A stretch of 64,000 bases of DNA, from positions 12,554,001 to 12,618,000 of the forward strand of contig JALJCS010000004.1 in the NCBI GenBank assembly GCA_023055355.1, written 5' to 3'. The notes under the pieces are model-generated. The model did not search any database. It had not been told where the DNA came from and worked only from the letters and a program-made list of their open reading frames with translations. Shown in pieces: positions 1 to 12,345 of this stretch; within the stretch, counting starts at the first letter, position 1, and each line of letters begins with the position of its first letter. The DNA is from Agelaius tricolor (taxonomy: Eukaryota; Chordata; Aves; Passeriformes; Icteridae). The translations under genes were made by a program, and so were the position numbers.

Positions 1-1950
1 GGCTGCTGAGGCAGTATTTATAAAAAACTCAGCCTGAATGTATCTGACAATGAGACTCCAGGTTGTGAAAGGCTCTTCCTCTTACTTTTCCTGTGCTTTT
101 TGAAATCGTCTTGTGTGTCTCTGAAAGGCAATTATTAAATACTGGCATTGTGTGTCATGCTGTCATGCCTGTATTTTCTCAAACAAATATCCAATGATCC
201 AGCTCAATCTTTTGATTAGAATTAAAATTTGATTACAGTTATAAGAAAAAGCATAAAATTTGAACACAATTTTGGAAAGGACAATCCTTAGTACTAAGTA
301 CTTAGTGGAAAAATCCCTGTGATTGGCTTCTTGAAATCATGCTTATTTGCAGAAAATATTATGGGTGTCCTTGACTCTGCCCTAGTGTCAGTTTTACATA
401 GCCCATACAAATCTGCCTTCCCCAGGCAGCACAGTGTTGATGGGACTCATGTCCCTGAGTTTTGGGCCCCCAACCTTCTTACTAGTTAAAAATCTCCAGG
501 CTGTAGGTAGTCTTGTTAAGTGTGATATGCTTAAAGAGCACATCACACATATCAGAGATGAGAAATCTTCTGGTAGAAGAGTGCTCCCAAGTCAAACAAT
601 CCACATAGTTTCTGTGTACTGACATTCTCATTTAAAATCTCGGGGGATATGCAAACATTGTATAATTTCCATCAGCACCCTTGATTTCCTTAATATGAAT
701 GGGGAGATTTGTTAATTTTCAGTTTTGTCTCTGAGTTTATTTACTCTTCAGTATCTGATATGCTGACATGGTGATTTCAGATTTGGACTCAAAGCACCAA
801 AGGAAAGCAGTGCTACTAGACAGCAAAAAATGTAAATTAATTTCTTACTTAAAAATAAATACAACAGATATATTTTCAGTGCTTTTTGGATATCAGTTTC
901 TTTAAAGCCTGTATCTGAGTCCTAGATAGATACCTTCACTGGTGAATATCCAAGGTGTTATTTCTCAACACCTCCAGATCTCAGGGAGATCTGGTGCCAA
1001 ATCTGAAGTCAAAGCTCACTGGAACACAAGGGGAAAGGGAGGATAGGAAAAGAAAAGCTTCAGAGAAACAACTGACATGGTAGGACATTCAGATTGAAAT
1101 GGGACAGGCCTTCCTTCCATGATAGGCACACACCTTTTGTTTTGTATTTTGGCAGACATCACCTCTGATATCTGTTGCACTCTTCAAGCATGCAGAGAGC
1201 TATAGCTCCTAGTAGTTAAAACCAGCTGTCAGTCAGCCACAAAACCTGCTCTACAGGTGTCAAAGTCAATGGCCCGGGGCAACAGCATAAGCAGGCACTG
1301 CTTCCTGCAGTGGCACTGCTGGTCAAAGAGCAAGGATTCTGGACCCCTCCCTCCCAAGAGTCTTGGCCCTCTCTCCAGTGCCATATTTCCAGCCTTTCTG
1401 CACTTGCTATCCTCCCTGCTGTACAGCTCTCCTCTGCCTTCTCCTCAATGTTGTGTTGACTTCACCTGTTGGCTGCATACCCTCTGAGAAAACCTACCAG
1501 AAAAATTAGCCCACAGAGCTCAAGTCCCCTTGTTATCCTGCCTGTATTCATGTCTCTTTTCCCAAACCCTGTCCACATCCTGCTTGAAAGTGAATCCTTG
1601 GAGCATGCATGCCTTTTTTCCTTGTACTAGTATAGCACCTGGAATCTCAGGCATTCATCATTGCCAGAGGTACATCAACAAAATAAAACTGAAAATTATT
1701 CTAGACCCTTGCCGAGACCACCTTCCAGGATGGGTGAACCTAATGTAGGTGAATCTAATTTCTCATCTCCCAAATAGAAGAACGATAGTCACAGTTACAA
1801 GGCACCGTGTGCTAGCTTTGGAAAAGGTCACTGGCTCCCCACAGCTTGCTATGGACTGGGTAATGAAAAAAACCCAGAGAGAAAGGGCACAAATTCAGCC
1901 CAGGGCAACCATTCAGCACAGGTCTAACGAGAACTTCTAAACGCCCAGAA
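1..1950. other. AT-rich non-coding stretch, no gene recognised
   Basis: No exon with convincing splice sites, RNA gene or known repeat is visible. If the minus-strand gene starting at 2279 is real, this is the beginning of its first intron. Open frames here are short and lack family resemblance. Confidence 0.5.
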
Positions 1951-2570
1951 CATCAGCCGGCACGGCCCCAAATCCCGTGTGCCCGCTGAAGACACGGAGA
2001 TACAGAGGCGGGTCCCGCGATGGCCCTGGAGACGGCGCCTGCCGTGACATCCTCGCCGAGCGGGCAGGCAGCTCCCTCCCGGGTGCATCCCCCCGTGCCG
2101 GGAGCCGGCTCGGCGCAGGGCTCGGCGGAGCGCTGCCTGCCCGGCCGCCCCGCGGGGCTCAGCCGCGGCACGGCCCCGCAGCGCCCTCGGCCCGCCCGCG
2201 GCCCCCTTCGCGCCCAGCCCTGACTTACGTGGGGGCCGCGGGCCAGCGGCTCCCGGCGCAGCGGCGCGTTCGTCCCCATGGCGGCCGCCGGTCCCCGCCG
2301 CTGTGCCGGGCCGGCTCTGCCGCTGCCAAGCCGAGAGACACCCGCGGCCGGGGCCGGGGCCAGGACCGCCCTGCAAGCGCCGCCCTCCGCCCGCCGTCGG
2401 GAGGGGTGTGCGCGGCGCTGGAAGGCGCCGGAGGGTCGAGGGATGAGGGGCTGTGCTGAGGCTGCTCCGTATTCCGGGGTGGTCCCGGCGTCCGAGGCTT
2501 TAGCACTGCGTGCGCTAAGGCCGTGCCGTATCCCCGCAGGGCGGCGTGGGAAGCGGGGTCCTACTCCGGG
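1950..2570. promoter_or_regulatory. CpG island, probable promoter
   Basis: GC content and CpG density rise abruptly from the AT-rich surroundings and fall again near 2.6 kb, the signature of a vertebrate CpG-island promoter. It encloses a minus-strand start codon in a near-perfect Kozak context and a consensus splice donor (2223-2228). An NRF1-like GC-rich element (ctgcgtgcgct, 2506-2516) lies upstream of the proposed start on the minus strand. No TATA box is evident, as is usual for CpG-island promoters. Transcription start sites cannot be placed from sequence alone, and divergent transcription is possible. Confidence 0.75.
2229..2279 (-). CDS. Candidate first coding exon of an unidentified gene
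   Basis: Read on the minus strand, the ATG at 2279-2277 lies in the context gccgccATGG, essentially the vertebrate Kozak optimum. Seventeen codons follow (MGTNAPLRREPLARGPH), ending exactly at a GTAAGT splice donor (2228-2223), so the intron is phase 0. The short exon is arginine- and proline-rich, without a signal peptide or membrane segment. It lies inside the CpG island, as first exons of housekeeping-type genes commonly do. The second exon is not identified: only about 2.2 kb of the presumed first intron is in the window. I do not recognise the protein. Reading past the donor stays open by chance because the DNA is GC-rich, so the longer open frame should not be taken as the protein. Confidence 0.5.
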
Positions 2571-2599
2571 TATCCCCCGGTATGGCCTCCTTGCGCTCC

Positions 2600-5500
2600 C
2601 CTGTGCCTCGGGGAGCCGCTCCCCTGCTGGGTACCCTCAGAGCACTCAGCGGTGAGGAAATGCAGGCAGCTTTACTACTACCAAGCATCTCTGTGGATAT
2701 TACCCGCTAATATCCATGACACCTTGTGTGTTTAACATCACCAAGACTACCCAGATCCGGTCAGAACAACAGGAATATGCAGCTGTCTCAAGGCAAGGAA
2801 CCTGTGAAGTGAGTCTTCCCTAACACAGGTTTGGAAGACAGCAGCAGCCAGAGCTTCACAAGCCTGATTCCAGTTTCTTCTTGTCCCAAGACAATGCTTC
2901 AAGGCGGTGGCATGCTGTGTCTTGTAGCTGTACCTCTGGCCCCTTGGAAGTCCTGGGGCCTGCATGTGTCCACCCTGTCCCAAGTTAGCCCTGGAGTTAC
3001 CCTTCTCATGCAGAGCCCCAAGCTACTGTAGACATCTGTGTGACCACAAATTTCTGGGTCATCTTGGGGTGCTTGCAATTTTTTTGTGCATGTCTTTTGA
3101 TTTTTGAGATGTCTGCCTTAGTGTTTGTGGAGAAACTGCTTGTCTCCAGCCATTCTCTCCTTTCCTGCTTGTTTTTCCTGGAACACAGATGTTCAAAGCA
3201 ACACATAAATTTATAGTACTTTACTCTAGTAAGCAGGTCAGCACACAGCACTGTAAATTTTGCTGACTGGCTTTTTCTCTGTGACCAGATTTACACCTGT
3301 ACACAAACAATTCAACAGTAGTGGCCATTCTGTTGCCACAATGTTTTCCTAGCTGCTCATTTTAATCTGTTAGATGTCTACAAGTTAAGTTACTAAATAA
3401 AACATCAGAACAAAAGGAAGGACAATGAAGCAGCACAAAAGACTCTAAAAAGGTGGGCATTTGTAGAATTGGAAAAGGAGTAATTTTCTTAGTTCGGTCT
3501 GAACTGTACATTGGATTTTCCCCCCATTTTACACAGTGTGCAGATCTGTGTGGTTCTTTTTTCTATATATTTTCATTGTGAGTTCTTTGCTATTGTCTTC
3601 TTTCTTTGTCTCAGAAATATACATTTTTTTTCTGTCTCTAGTCTAATCTGAAACCCAAAGTGTTACACTGTGTTCTACTGAAGTCTCATCCTGCACATAT
3701 GTATTTTCAGCTCTTATTTCTTCTCAGCATTGAAACATCCTATTAACAGATTTTCTTCTCCCAGGGCTGCATTACACTGATGCATATGTGTAGGCATACA
3801 CATAAATATATATGTAGGTACATAGGTTTTAAACATATTTGCTGGTTGCGTGAGAAAACGATCTGTATTGAAATTTCCCTTTGTGAGATACTTGGTTTCT
3901 AAAATTTCTCTGTTGTTGACAAAAAGAGAGCCTTAGATTTAGAACTTGAGGCTCTTTTTCCTCTGGGACAACACTACTAAAAAGGAAAGCTCAAATTCCC
4001 TTGGGCTTCTCCAAACAGCATTCCTTTCTTACTGTACTTTTCCACTTTTGCAAACATTTGTCATCCTGCTTCTTCAAATGTCACCGATCATTTGTTTGGC
4101 ATGGGACCTTTTCTTCCTACTCTACTGATGATTAGTACCCTTAGAGATGGGCCTTTGTTTTGGATTGATACAAATGCAACTTCATTTATTTAGCTCATTT
4201 TTTTTCCTTTAGTACTGTATTCTGTAGCAGTGCAGGAAATTCTCATCTGCCAGGAACTGTGTCTGTTGTGCTACAGGACTTCTTACTTTTCCTGAAACTT
4301 AGCAAAAGCAGGAGCCCATGAGTCTGGGATGTCAACCTGGGACTTTATTGAGTCTCCTCTGAAAACTCACCAACTCCTTCAGACAAATGAGCACACCTGA
4401 GTGCTTGTAGGGGCAGTCAAGTGTTCCTGTCCTGGTCCCGTGTGCCATGTGATTTGTACTGGTGTTTTACCCAGTGTGCAGAAAATCATGTCTTTGGAGG
4501 TGCAGTAAAGTAGCCCCAAGGTGTTTGAGGCTCTCAGTATTATAAACCTTTGTCCTGACCTCTCCAGCTGAAAGATGATTGCTATTCTCAGCCACCCTCT
4601 ACAGACACACCTGTGTAGGTGCAGTAATTCATAAGTGTAAGGCTTTATTCAGGAGGGATGGCAGGGGCTGCATAAAGCGAACCTTTAGGTGAGATAGTGA
4701 GGTTTTCCCTTACTATCCCTTGATTTAGAATAGCAACAGGTAATTTCTGTAATATGTCCGTGCCCTAGTTTTAGATGGGATAATTTAATTTTCGTCTGAG
4801 TAGGTGGTATAGTGTTGCGTTCTGGATTTAGTATAAGAATAATGTTGATAACAGACTTATATTTTCAGTTGTTACTAAGTTTATAGTAGTGTTTATACTA
4901 AGTCAGGGAATTTTCAGCTTCTCCTGCCCTGCCATCAAGAAGGCTGGCAGAACACAAGAAGCTGGGAGAGGACACAGCCAGGACAGCTGACCCCAACTGG
5001 CCAAAGGGATATTCCATACCGTATGATGTCATGCTTAGTATATGAACTGGGGAGGAAAGTTGTCTGGGGTCTGCTGCTTGGGAAGTGGCAGAATTAGTGG
5101 CAGGATCAGTGAGCAGACAGTGAGCATTTCTTTGTGCATCACTCACTCTTTTATATATTCTAACTACTATTATCATTGTTGTTGTTGTTGTTCTTGTTAT
5201 TATGAATCATCACCACTGTCATTATTAATATGTTCTCTCTGTCCCCATTAAACTGTCCTTATGTAAAGCCTGAGTCTGCTGATTCTCTGCCCCTTCCTGA
5301 TGAGAGAGTGGACTGAATGAGCAGCTGTGTCGTGCTTCATTGCCAGCTGGGCTTAAACCACAACTGTCCACCACTCCTTCTCTGCACACAGGACTAATGG
5401 AGAGGATTATGTTCTCCTTAATCTTCAGTAGGCTTGTGAGACACCTGAGGTTGTGCAAGCTACTTGGACCTGAGTGCCTGCCTTCTCACACAAAACCAGA

Positions 5501-7440
5501 CCTTAAAGTGACTTATCTTGTCTTCTGGCCTCTCCTTTAAGGAACAAGTCTTGGTAAAATGCTGTTGCACAATGTCACCTCTGCCTACAGTCTAAAAGAG
5601 ATATTACATTTTAAATAACATATCGGTCAATTTTAATCAATTTGACAGAAGTTTAAATTTCTCCCTCTCTTCCCCTGCTTTGATGAGACCAGTGACTTGC
5701 AAGTAGCAATAACCCCATTGAACAGAGTGTTCTGAGGAAGAGGGAACTGCACTGGGAACTTGCATTGCCTTCTGCTGGACAGCTGACACGTTGCTGACAG
5801 CAGCCTGGCTGCTTGATGGTGAAAGGGGAATAAAAAAGGCTTTGTCTTTGTAAAGTTATATGTCATATTAAAATGAGTATAGTCATACATAAGACATATT
5901 CATATGACTTCACACAGCCATGTCTGTTTTCCACACATCTTTTCTGACCTTTCCTATTGAAAAGGAGGTAGCATCACCCTTTTCCTGCTAGTATTGCCTG
6001 GGCTTTCAACAAGATCTTACAGGTTTACTTGATCTCTTGGCAGTTTATACAGTCTGGAGACTTACGCCCTGACCAAGTGATGAGGTATTAGTGTGGAAGA
6101 AGCTGAAGTGTGGACATGGATGATTTGTAGAAGTTTTTTTCTGCTCCTTTGTGGGCATTCAGAGCACTGAGGTGGTGTTGCAGCTGAGAGCAAATGTTAA
6201 GTCCTCTGACCCCTTCTAGGATATACTTACTTCTCTCTGCTTTAGGGCAAGGAGGAACAGAAGAAACTTTTCAAGTAATCTCTGATTAAACAATTACTAC
6301 TTGCTTTACTACATTTTCTTGCTCTACCCTCCTTTATTTGCCTCCAGGCTGTTCCTGTAAAAAAGCATGTGACGAACATCCACTAAGAAAGAGCAGACTA
6401 CTGTTATATAGTTCATGCAGGCTCAGCTGAAAATGTCACCACAAACACTGGAGGAATTCAGTACAACAATTAGCACAGTAAAGTTGCTGAAGGAGAAAGG
6501 AAGGTCTAAACTTCCAGAATGACAGAAATATAGGTGATTTCTGCCAGCCACTGCCACGAGGGACTCTGGATGAGGCAGATGAGCTGGGGCCCTTCCCCTG
6601 CCCTTTTCATCTGCTGCATTAGTGCCTGACCAGGCTGTCTGAAAGAAGTGGAATGTGGATCCTGGACCCACAACAGCAGAGACTCTCTGTCAAGAGGGAG
6701 GTGAATGGAAAAGCTCTGTGTAGAAAATCCTCAGGTTTGCGGACTTAGTAAGACCCAGTATTTTACACAGATTCAAACAGATGATGATGAAAAGACCTTA
6801 CTGATATTTAATAAAAAGACCAGTACTTCATAAAAGTCCAATGTGTTAATGTTGAGAGTTTCTATAGCTAGTAACATACAGTATGGTGAATAGTTAATAC
6901 TTTTAGTTGAACACAACTCATTAAAATAAAACCAGTAGCCTCCACAGTATAATGGCATCTTTCTGCTAGCAGTAGCAACATCACATTTGTTACATGTTCA
7001 CAGCCTGTTACAACACTCAGTGAATTCAGATCTTACTCCTTAGCCAGTTTTTGACTAAGTCCTCTGCTGTATCCCAGTAATGTGGCTGTATGTAACAAAG
7101 TTCTCAGTGTAAAGGTTTAGTACACAAGCTATGTGGTGTTAGAGGAAAACATTTACCCCTGCTTTTCTAATTTCAAAAGCTTCAAGCTCTGAAGGATCCT
7201 GCACAAATGGAGTGCAGTGAAGTATTTGTATGGTGATCATCTTCTGACTGTTCAGGCAAAAATAAACTGCAATCCTTACATTTTAGTGAAAGCAGGAGTC
7301 TGGACGCACTAGATTTATATAGCTAATATGTATGGAAGCAGGCTGAAGGAAGGATTCATTTGAGATGGTATGGAGTGTTTACCTAGAAAACAAGAAAGGC
7401 CTGTCTGGTGCCCTGTATTTAAAGAAGGTCACATTTTACT
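2600..7440. other. Non-coding stretch upstream of the CR1 element
   Basis: No gene, RNA or clear transposon is recognised. The stretch is AT-rich with scattered short open frames lacking splice or family support. A small TTG microsatellite lies at about 5176-5195. The first part flanks the CpG-island promoter and may hold upstream regulatory DNA, but no specific site can be argued. Confidence 0.5.
5176..5197. repeat. (TTG)n microsatellite
   Basis: Short run of ttg units ending in ttcttgttattatg. It is a simple repeat with no coding role. Confidence 0.7.
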
Positions 7441-7455
7441 TACAAGTTTTTACCT

Positions 7456-8184
7456 GTGAAAATTTCAGATCCCTTGGTTAATTACAAAGGAGGTAATAAC
7501 AAAAACTCCTCCCCATCCCCATCATCCAGCCAGGTACCACTTCAGAATAGGTATGGGGTCCTGGATCTAGAGACCCAACTAGATGATTTAGGAGAAAATT
7601 GTCTGCCCCCCAGTGAACCCCCCAGTTATGATTCATCTGTAAGATGGATCACTGCCTCTAACATCAAGAAGAAAAGAAGGGTAATCGTAGTAGGTGATTC
7701 CCTTCTGAAGGGAACTAAGGGCCCCATATGTCGACCAGGCCCATCCTACAGGGAGGTCTGTTGCCTCCCTGGGGCCTGGGTACAAAATATCACTGAGAGA
7801 CTTCCTGGGCTGATTCAGCCCTCTGATTATTACCCACTGCTGATACTCCAGGCTGGCAGTGATGAGACTGAAAAGAGGAGTGTCAAGGCGATTAGAAAGG
7901 ACTTCAGGGTACTGGGTCAGTTAGTTGATAGGGCAGAAGCACAGGTAGTGTTCTGGTCAGTCCCTTTGGTGGCGGAGGAAAATGAAGAAAGAAACAGAAA
8001 AATCTGCATCATCAACAAGTGGCTTAAGGATTGGTGTCATTGACAAAATTTTGGATTCTTTGATCATGGGGAAACTTTTACAGCATCTGCTCTGCTAGAA
8101 CCAGATGGGGTATGTCTCTCTGTTAAGGGCAAAAGGTTTTTAGCTCTTGAACTGGCAGACCTCATTGAGAGGGCTTTAAACTAG
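7456..8184 (+). pseudogene. CR1 ORF1 protein remnant (SGNH/esterase-like)
   Basis: The product of CR1 ORF1 is an RNA-associated protein acting with ORF2 in the transposition particle. The frame runs 195 codons to a TGA at 8041-8043, then continues in the same frame with family-like sequence to a TAG at 8182-8184, so one nonsense change interrupts it. An SGNH-hydrolase-like block I (VVGDSLL, with GDSL at residues 80-83) is clear. The third block reads QAGSDE, lacking the usual asparagine, so hydrolase chemistry is doubtful in this copy. A serine- and proline-rich stretch occupies residues 18-30. The stop may come from CpG decay (CGA to TGA), which is an inference. The N-terminus is probably incomplete. 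Confidence 0.85.
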
Positions 8185-8239
8185 GTTTGAAGGGGGAAGG
8201 GGGAGCAGCCGAGCTATCTGGAAGCAGGCCCAAGGGTTG

Positions 8240-10791
8240 CAAGGCTAAATCAGGGGTGAAGTCAGTAGCCCAGCTGACATACCATACCAATGCACACAGC
8301 TTGGGCAACAAACAAGAAGAGCTGGAGGCCATGGTGCAACTGCAGAGCTGTGATGTAGTTGCCATCACAGAACATGGTGGGATGACTCACATATCTGGAG
8401 TACTGCACTGGATGGATACAAGCTCCTCAGAAGAGACAGGAAAGGAAGAAGAGGAGGAGGGGTGGCCCTTTGTATTAAGCAGACTTTCAATACCGTAGAA
8501 ATTGAAACTAAGGAAGATGGAGTTGAATGCCTATGGGTAAGAATTAAGGGGAAGGCCAACAAGGCTGATATCCTACTGGGAGTCTGTTACCATCCACCCA
8601 ACCAGGAAGAGGTAGATGACTTATTCTATAAGCAGCTAGGTAATGTTTCAAGATCATCAGCCCTTGTTCTTGTGGGTGACTTCAACCTACCAGACATCTG
8701 CTGGAAACTTAATACAGCAGTAAAGAGGCGGTCCAGGAAATTCTTAGAATGTACGGAGGAAAACTTTCTGTTGCAGCTGGTGGGTGAACCCACCAGGGGA
8801 GGGGCTATGTTAGATCTGCTGTTTGCAAATAGAGATGGGCTGGTGGGAGATGTGGTGGTTGGAGGTCGCTCGGGGCAGAGTGATCATGAAATAATAGAGT
8901 TCTCAATATTTGGTGAAGTCAGGAGGAGCACCAGTAAGACTCTTACATTGAACTTCTGGAGGGCAGACTTTGGCCTGTTTAGGAGACTTATTCAGAGCGT
9001 CCCTTGGGAAACAGCCCTAAAAAACAAAGGAGTTCAGGAAAGGTGGGCATGCCTCAAAACAGAGATCTTGAGGGCACAGGAACAGACTTTCCCTGTGTGC
9101 TGAAAGATCGGTCAATGGGGTAAACGTCCAGCCTGGCTGGGCAAGGAGGTTTTGGAGGTACTTAGGAATAAAAAGAGGATGTATCAGCGTTGGAAGGAGG
9201 GTCAGGTCTCTAAGGAAGTATTCAAGAAGGCTGCTGGAGCATGCAGAAAAAAAATTAGGGAGGGCAAAGCTCATTTTGAACTTAGAATGGTGACTTCTAT
9301 AAAGGATAATAAAAAATGTTTTTACAAATACCTTAATGCTAGAAGGAAGGGTAAGACCAGCCTTTGTTCTTTATTGGACAAGGGAGGGAAGTTAGCATCT
9401 GCAGATGAGGAGAAGGCAGAAGTGCTTAATGCCTACTTTACCTCAGTTTTTAGTGGGAAGATGACTTGCCCTCAAGACACTTGCCCGCCTGGAATGGTTG
9501 ATGGTGTCAGGGAGCAGAATGGTCCCCCCATTATCCAAGAAGAGGCAGTCAAAGAACTACTGAAATGCTTGGATGTTCATAAATCTATGGGACCAGACGG
9601 GATCCACCCCAGGGTAATGAGAGAGCTGGCAGATGAGCTTGTGAAGCCGCTCTCCATCATTTACCAACAGTCCTGGCTCACTGGTGAGGTTCCAGATGAC
9701 TGGAAGCTGGCCAGTGTGACACCCATTCACAAAAAGGGTGCAAAGGAGGATCCTGGTGATTATAGACCAGTCAGCCTGACCTCAGTACCTGGCAAGATAA
9801 TGGAACAGTTTATATTAAGTGCCATCACACAGAATTTACAGCATGGCCAGGGTATCAGACCCAGTCAGCATGGGTTTAGGAGGGGTAGGTCATGTTTGAC
9901 AACCTGGTCACCTTTTATGACCAGGTAACCCGCCTAGTGGATGCAGGGAAGGCTGTAGATGTTGTTTATTTGAATTTCAGCAAGGCCTTTGACACTGTCT
10001 CCCACAGCATACTCCTGGAAAAGCTGGCAGCCCATGGCTTGGACAGGAGCACTCTTTGCTGGGTTAGGAACTGGCTGGATGGCCAGGCCCAGAGAGTGGT
10101 GGTGAATGGTGCTGCATCCACCTGGGGCCAGTCACCAGGAGTGTCCCTCAGGGGTCTGTGCTGGGGCCAGTTCTGTTCAATATTTTTATTGATGACATGG
10201 ATGAGGGTTTAGAGTGTTTCATTAGCAAATTTGCAGATGACACTAAGCTGGGAATGTGTGTCGATCTGTTAGAGGGACGGAGGGCTTTGCAGAGGGACTT
10301 GGAACAGTTGGATGGATGGGCAGAATCTAATGGGATGAAGTTCAATAAGTCCAAGTGCCGAGTCCTGCATTTTGGCCACAATAACCCCCTGCAGCGTTAT
10401 AGGCTGGGGATGGTGTGGCTGGACAGTGCCCAGACAGAAAGGGACCCGGGGGTGCTGGTCCACAGCCAGCTGAACATGAGCCAGCAGTGTGCCCCGGGGG
10501 CCAAGAAGGCCCATGGCACCCTGGCCTGTGTCAGGAATAGTGTGGCCAGCAGGAGCAGGGGGGTCATCCTTCCCCTGTACTTGGCACTGGTGAGGGCACA
10601 CCTTGAGTGCTGTGTCCAGTTCTGGGCCCCTCAGTTTAGGAGGGACGTTGAGATGCTTGAGCGTGTCCAGAGGCAACGAGGCTGGTGAGGGGCTTGGAAC
10701 ACAAGCCATATGAAGAAAGACTGAGGAAGCTGGGGTTGTTCAGCCTGGAGAAAAGTAGACTCAGAGGTGACCTTATCACTCCAACTTCCTG
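8240..10791 (+). pseudogene. CR1 ORF2 remnant: endonuclease and reverse transcriptase
   Basis: This protein nicks the target and reverse transcribes CR1 RNA in the nucleus. The apurinic-type endonuclease is visible as TNAHS near 8290, VGDFNLPDICW near 8676-8706 and the SDH motif near 8880. A basic linker follows, then the reverse transcriptase with [25 protein letters not shown] and the catalytic FADDTKLG (aspartates at 10236-10241). The reading frame shifts at about 8371, 9902, 10141 and 10672, each consistent with loss of a single base, and a TGA interrupts at 9101-9103. Catalytic residues are otherwise preserved, so inactivation is by frameshift and not by loss of the active site. Confidence 0.93.
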
Positions 10792-11103
10792 AAGGGTGTC
10801 TGGGGTGAGCTGGGGATTGGTCTCTTTCTCCAGGCAACAACAGACAGAACAAGAGGACAGAGTCTCAAACTGCGCCAAGGGAGATACAGGCTAGAATTAA
10901 GGAGGAAGTTTTTCACAGAAAGAGTGGTCAAATACTGGAATCATCTACCCAGGGAGGTGGTGGAGTCACCATTCCTTGATGTGTTTAAAAAAAGACTGGA
11001 TGTGGCACTTGGTGCCATGATCTAGTTGAGGTGTTAGAACATGGGTCGATGATCTTAAGGGTCTCTTCCAACCTAGAAATTCTGTGATTCTGTGATTCTG
11101 TAA
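10792..11103 (+). repeat. CR1 3' untranslated region and tail
   Basis: Sequence after the ORF2 end carries the conserved CR1 3' region, ending in cttccaacctagaaattctgtg and repeated attctgtg units. In CR1 this end is recognised by the reverse transcriptase for priming, which is why most genomic copies retain it. The final unit has decayed to attctgtaatt. Confidence 0.9.
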
Positions 11104-12345
11104 TTAGACTGATGCTTGTTTTCGTGCCCCAGCAGGGAAATGAGAGCAACAAATATTTTGAGGAAGGTGAGTGATTAGCTCCAGGAAAGTCATGTGGATC
11201 TTAGAATTTTCTAAGGAGGCCTGTGACCATTATGCAGGAGTAATGAGATTTAATTAAGGAAACAAATCCACGCGACTATTAGGCCAGGTCAGATCTGACT
11301 TTTGACAAAAAAGAGCACTTGCTTATTTTGGACAGAACATACCTGTCTTAGAATGGTCCTTAGACAGCCTCTGCCCTTAAGCAAATGTTGGGAAAATGCC
11401 TTTACCTGCCTTCTACCTCAGGGCTGTGATGAGGTACCAGGGGAACCAGTCAATATTCAGCACTTTCCAATAAACCCTGGTTTTTCACAGAGCTGGCTGT
11501 TTATGAAGGATGCACTGTCATCAGGTGCATGAGAGAGCTCTGGCTGGTGTTCTCAGAGCTACCTGTCATGTCTTCCCTGACAGAGCAATGAGAGGCACTG
11601 ATTGCTCTGTTCCCACTCTGAGGTGAGATGTGTCATCATATGTCTAGGCTTGAAAGCTGCTCTGGGAAGATTTAGCCAGCTGTTCTGATATAACCCTGAC
11701 AACTGCTCACCCTCTGTCTTTGGTCAGAGCAGGGGAAACTGAAGATTTTCTTCCACAGCTTAAATTATCAGAGCAGGAGAGGACAGCTAAGGATCAAACT
11801 ATAGAGGTTTTTGGTTAGTAGCAGATAGACAAGAGAAAACAAAACACACTCCCATCAGAAAACAGCAGTGATCCATGTCCACACATGGATCTCTTCTCTA
11901 AGAATGGTCGTCTCAGTTAGTGATAAACCCTGTCCCAGCCCTATCTGGAAAGTGTCATGCTGAGTACACACAGGCACACACAAGAAACAACCCTATTCTT
12001 CTATTGCTGTTTAATTGTGTTATTGATGCTAGTGTATTTGTTCAATTCCCAGCACTTGGCAACAATAAAAACTATCTCACTTGGGTGCCAAATAACAAAC
12101 CAAGGAGCTCAGAATTTGACATGGGAGACTGGAGACACCATTCATGCATTGCCAACACTTAGAAGACACCTCTGTACCTTGCCTGCCTTGCTCTGTATCA
12201 GTAAACAATGGCTTCCTCATGGCTTACAAGGAGTGGTTTGGCCACAATATGACTGCTTGCTTGTCAAGCACTGTAGGCATTAACTAGTTTAAATATCAGT
12301 GAGAGTGGGGGGAAGTCTGAAGGGAGGAGGATTTAGTACTCTTTT
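11104..12345. other. Spacer between CR1 copies, no gene seen
   Basis: Mixed-composition DNA with short open frames lacking splice sites or homology that I can recognise. No tRNA-, SINE- or LTR-like sequence is apparent. Confidence 0.45.

Larger units (their letters stand above)
7450..11103 (+). mobile_element. CR1 LINE, nearly full length, 5' truncated and decayed
   Basis: A non-LTR retrotransposon of the chicken repeat 1 clade. In order it shows an ORF1 with an esterase-like domain, an ORF2 with an endonuclease and reverse transcriptase, a 3' untranslated region and the diagnostic tandem attctgtg tail (about 11080-11103). The 5' limit is approximate: the usual 5' leader is not recognisable before about 7450, so the copy is truncated as most CR1 copies are. 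ORF1 has one internal stop; ORF2 has one internal stop and at least four single-base frameshifts. This is relatively little damage and suggests a younger insertion than the other CR1 pieces here, but the copy is not functional. No poly-A tail is expected for CR1. Confidence 0.95.

Noticed and set aside
1924..2655. Several overlapping long open frames on both strands of the CpG island (up to 160 codons).
   Set aside because: High GC lowers stop-codon frequency, all frames overlap each other and are Ala/Arg/Pro/Gly-rich. Only the short frame ending at the GTAAGT donor has a gene-like context.
2278..2655. Plus-strand ATG in a favourable context (ccATGGcgg) at 2278, suggesting a divergent coding gene.
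   Set aside because: The ATG is the other half of the palindromic catg of the minus-strand start; the following frame is low complexity with no donor supported.
10269..10709. 146-codon minus-strand frame.
   Set aside because: Antisense to the CR1 reverse-transcriptase domain.
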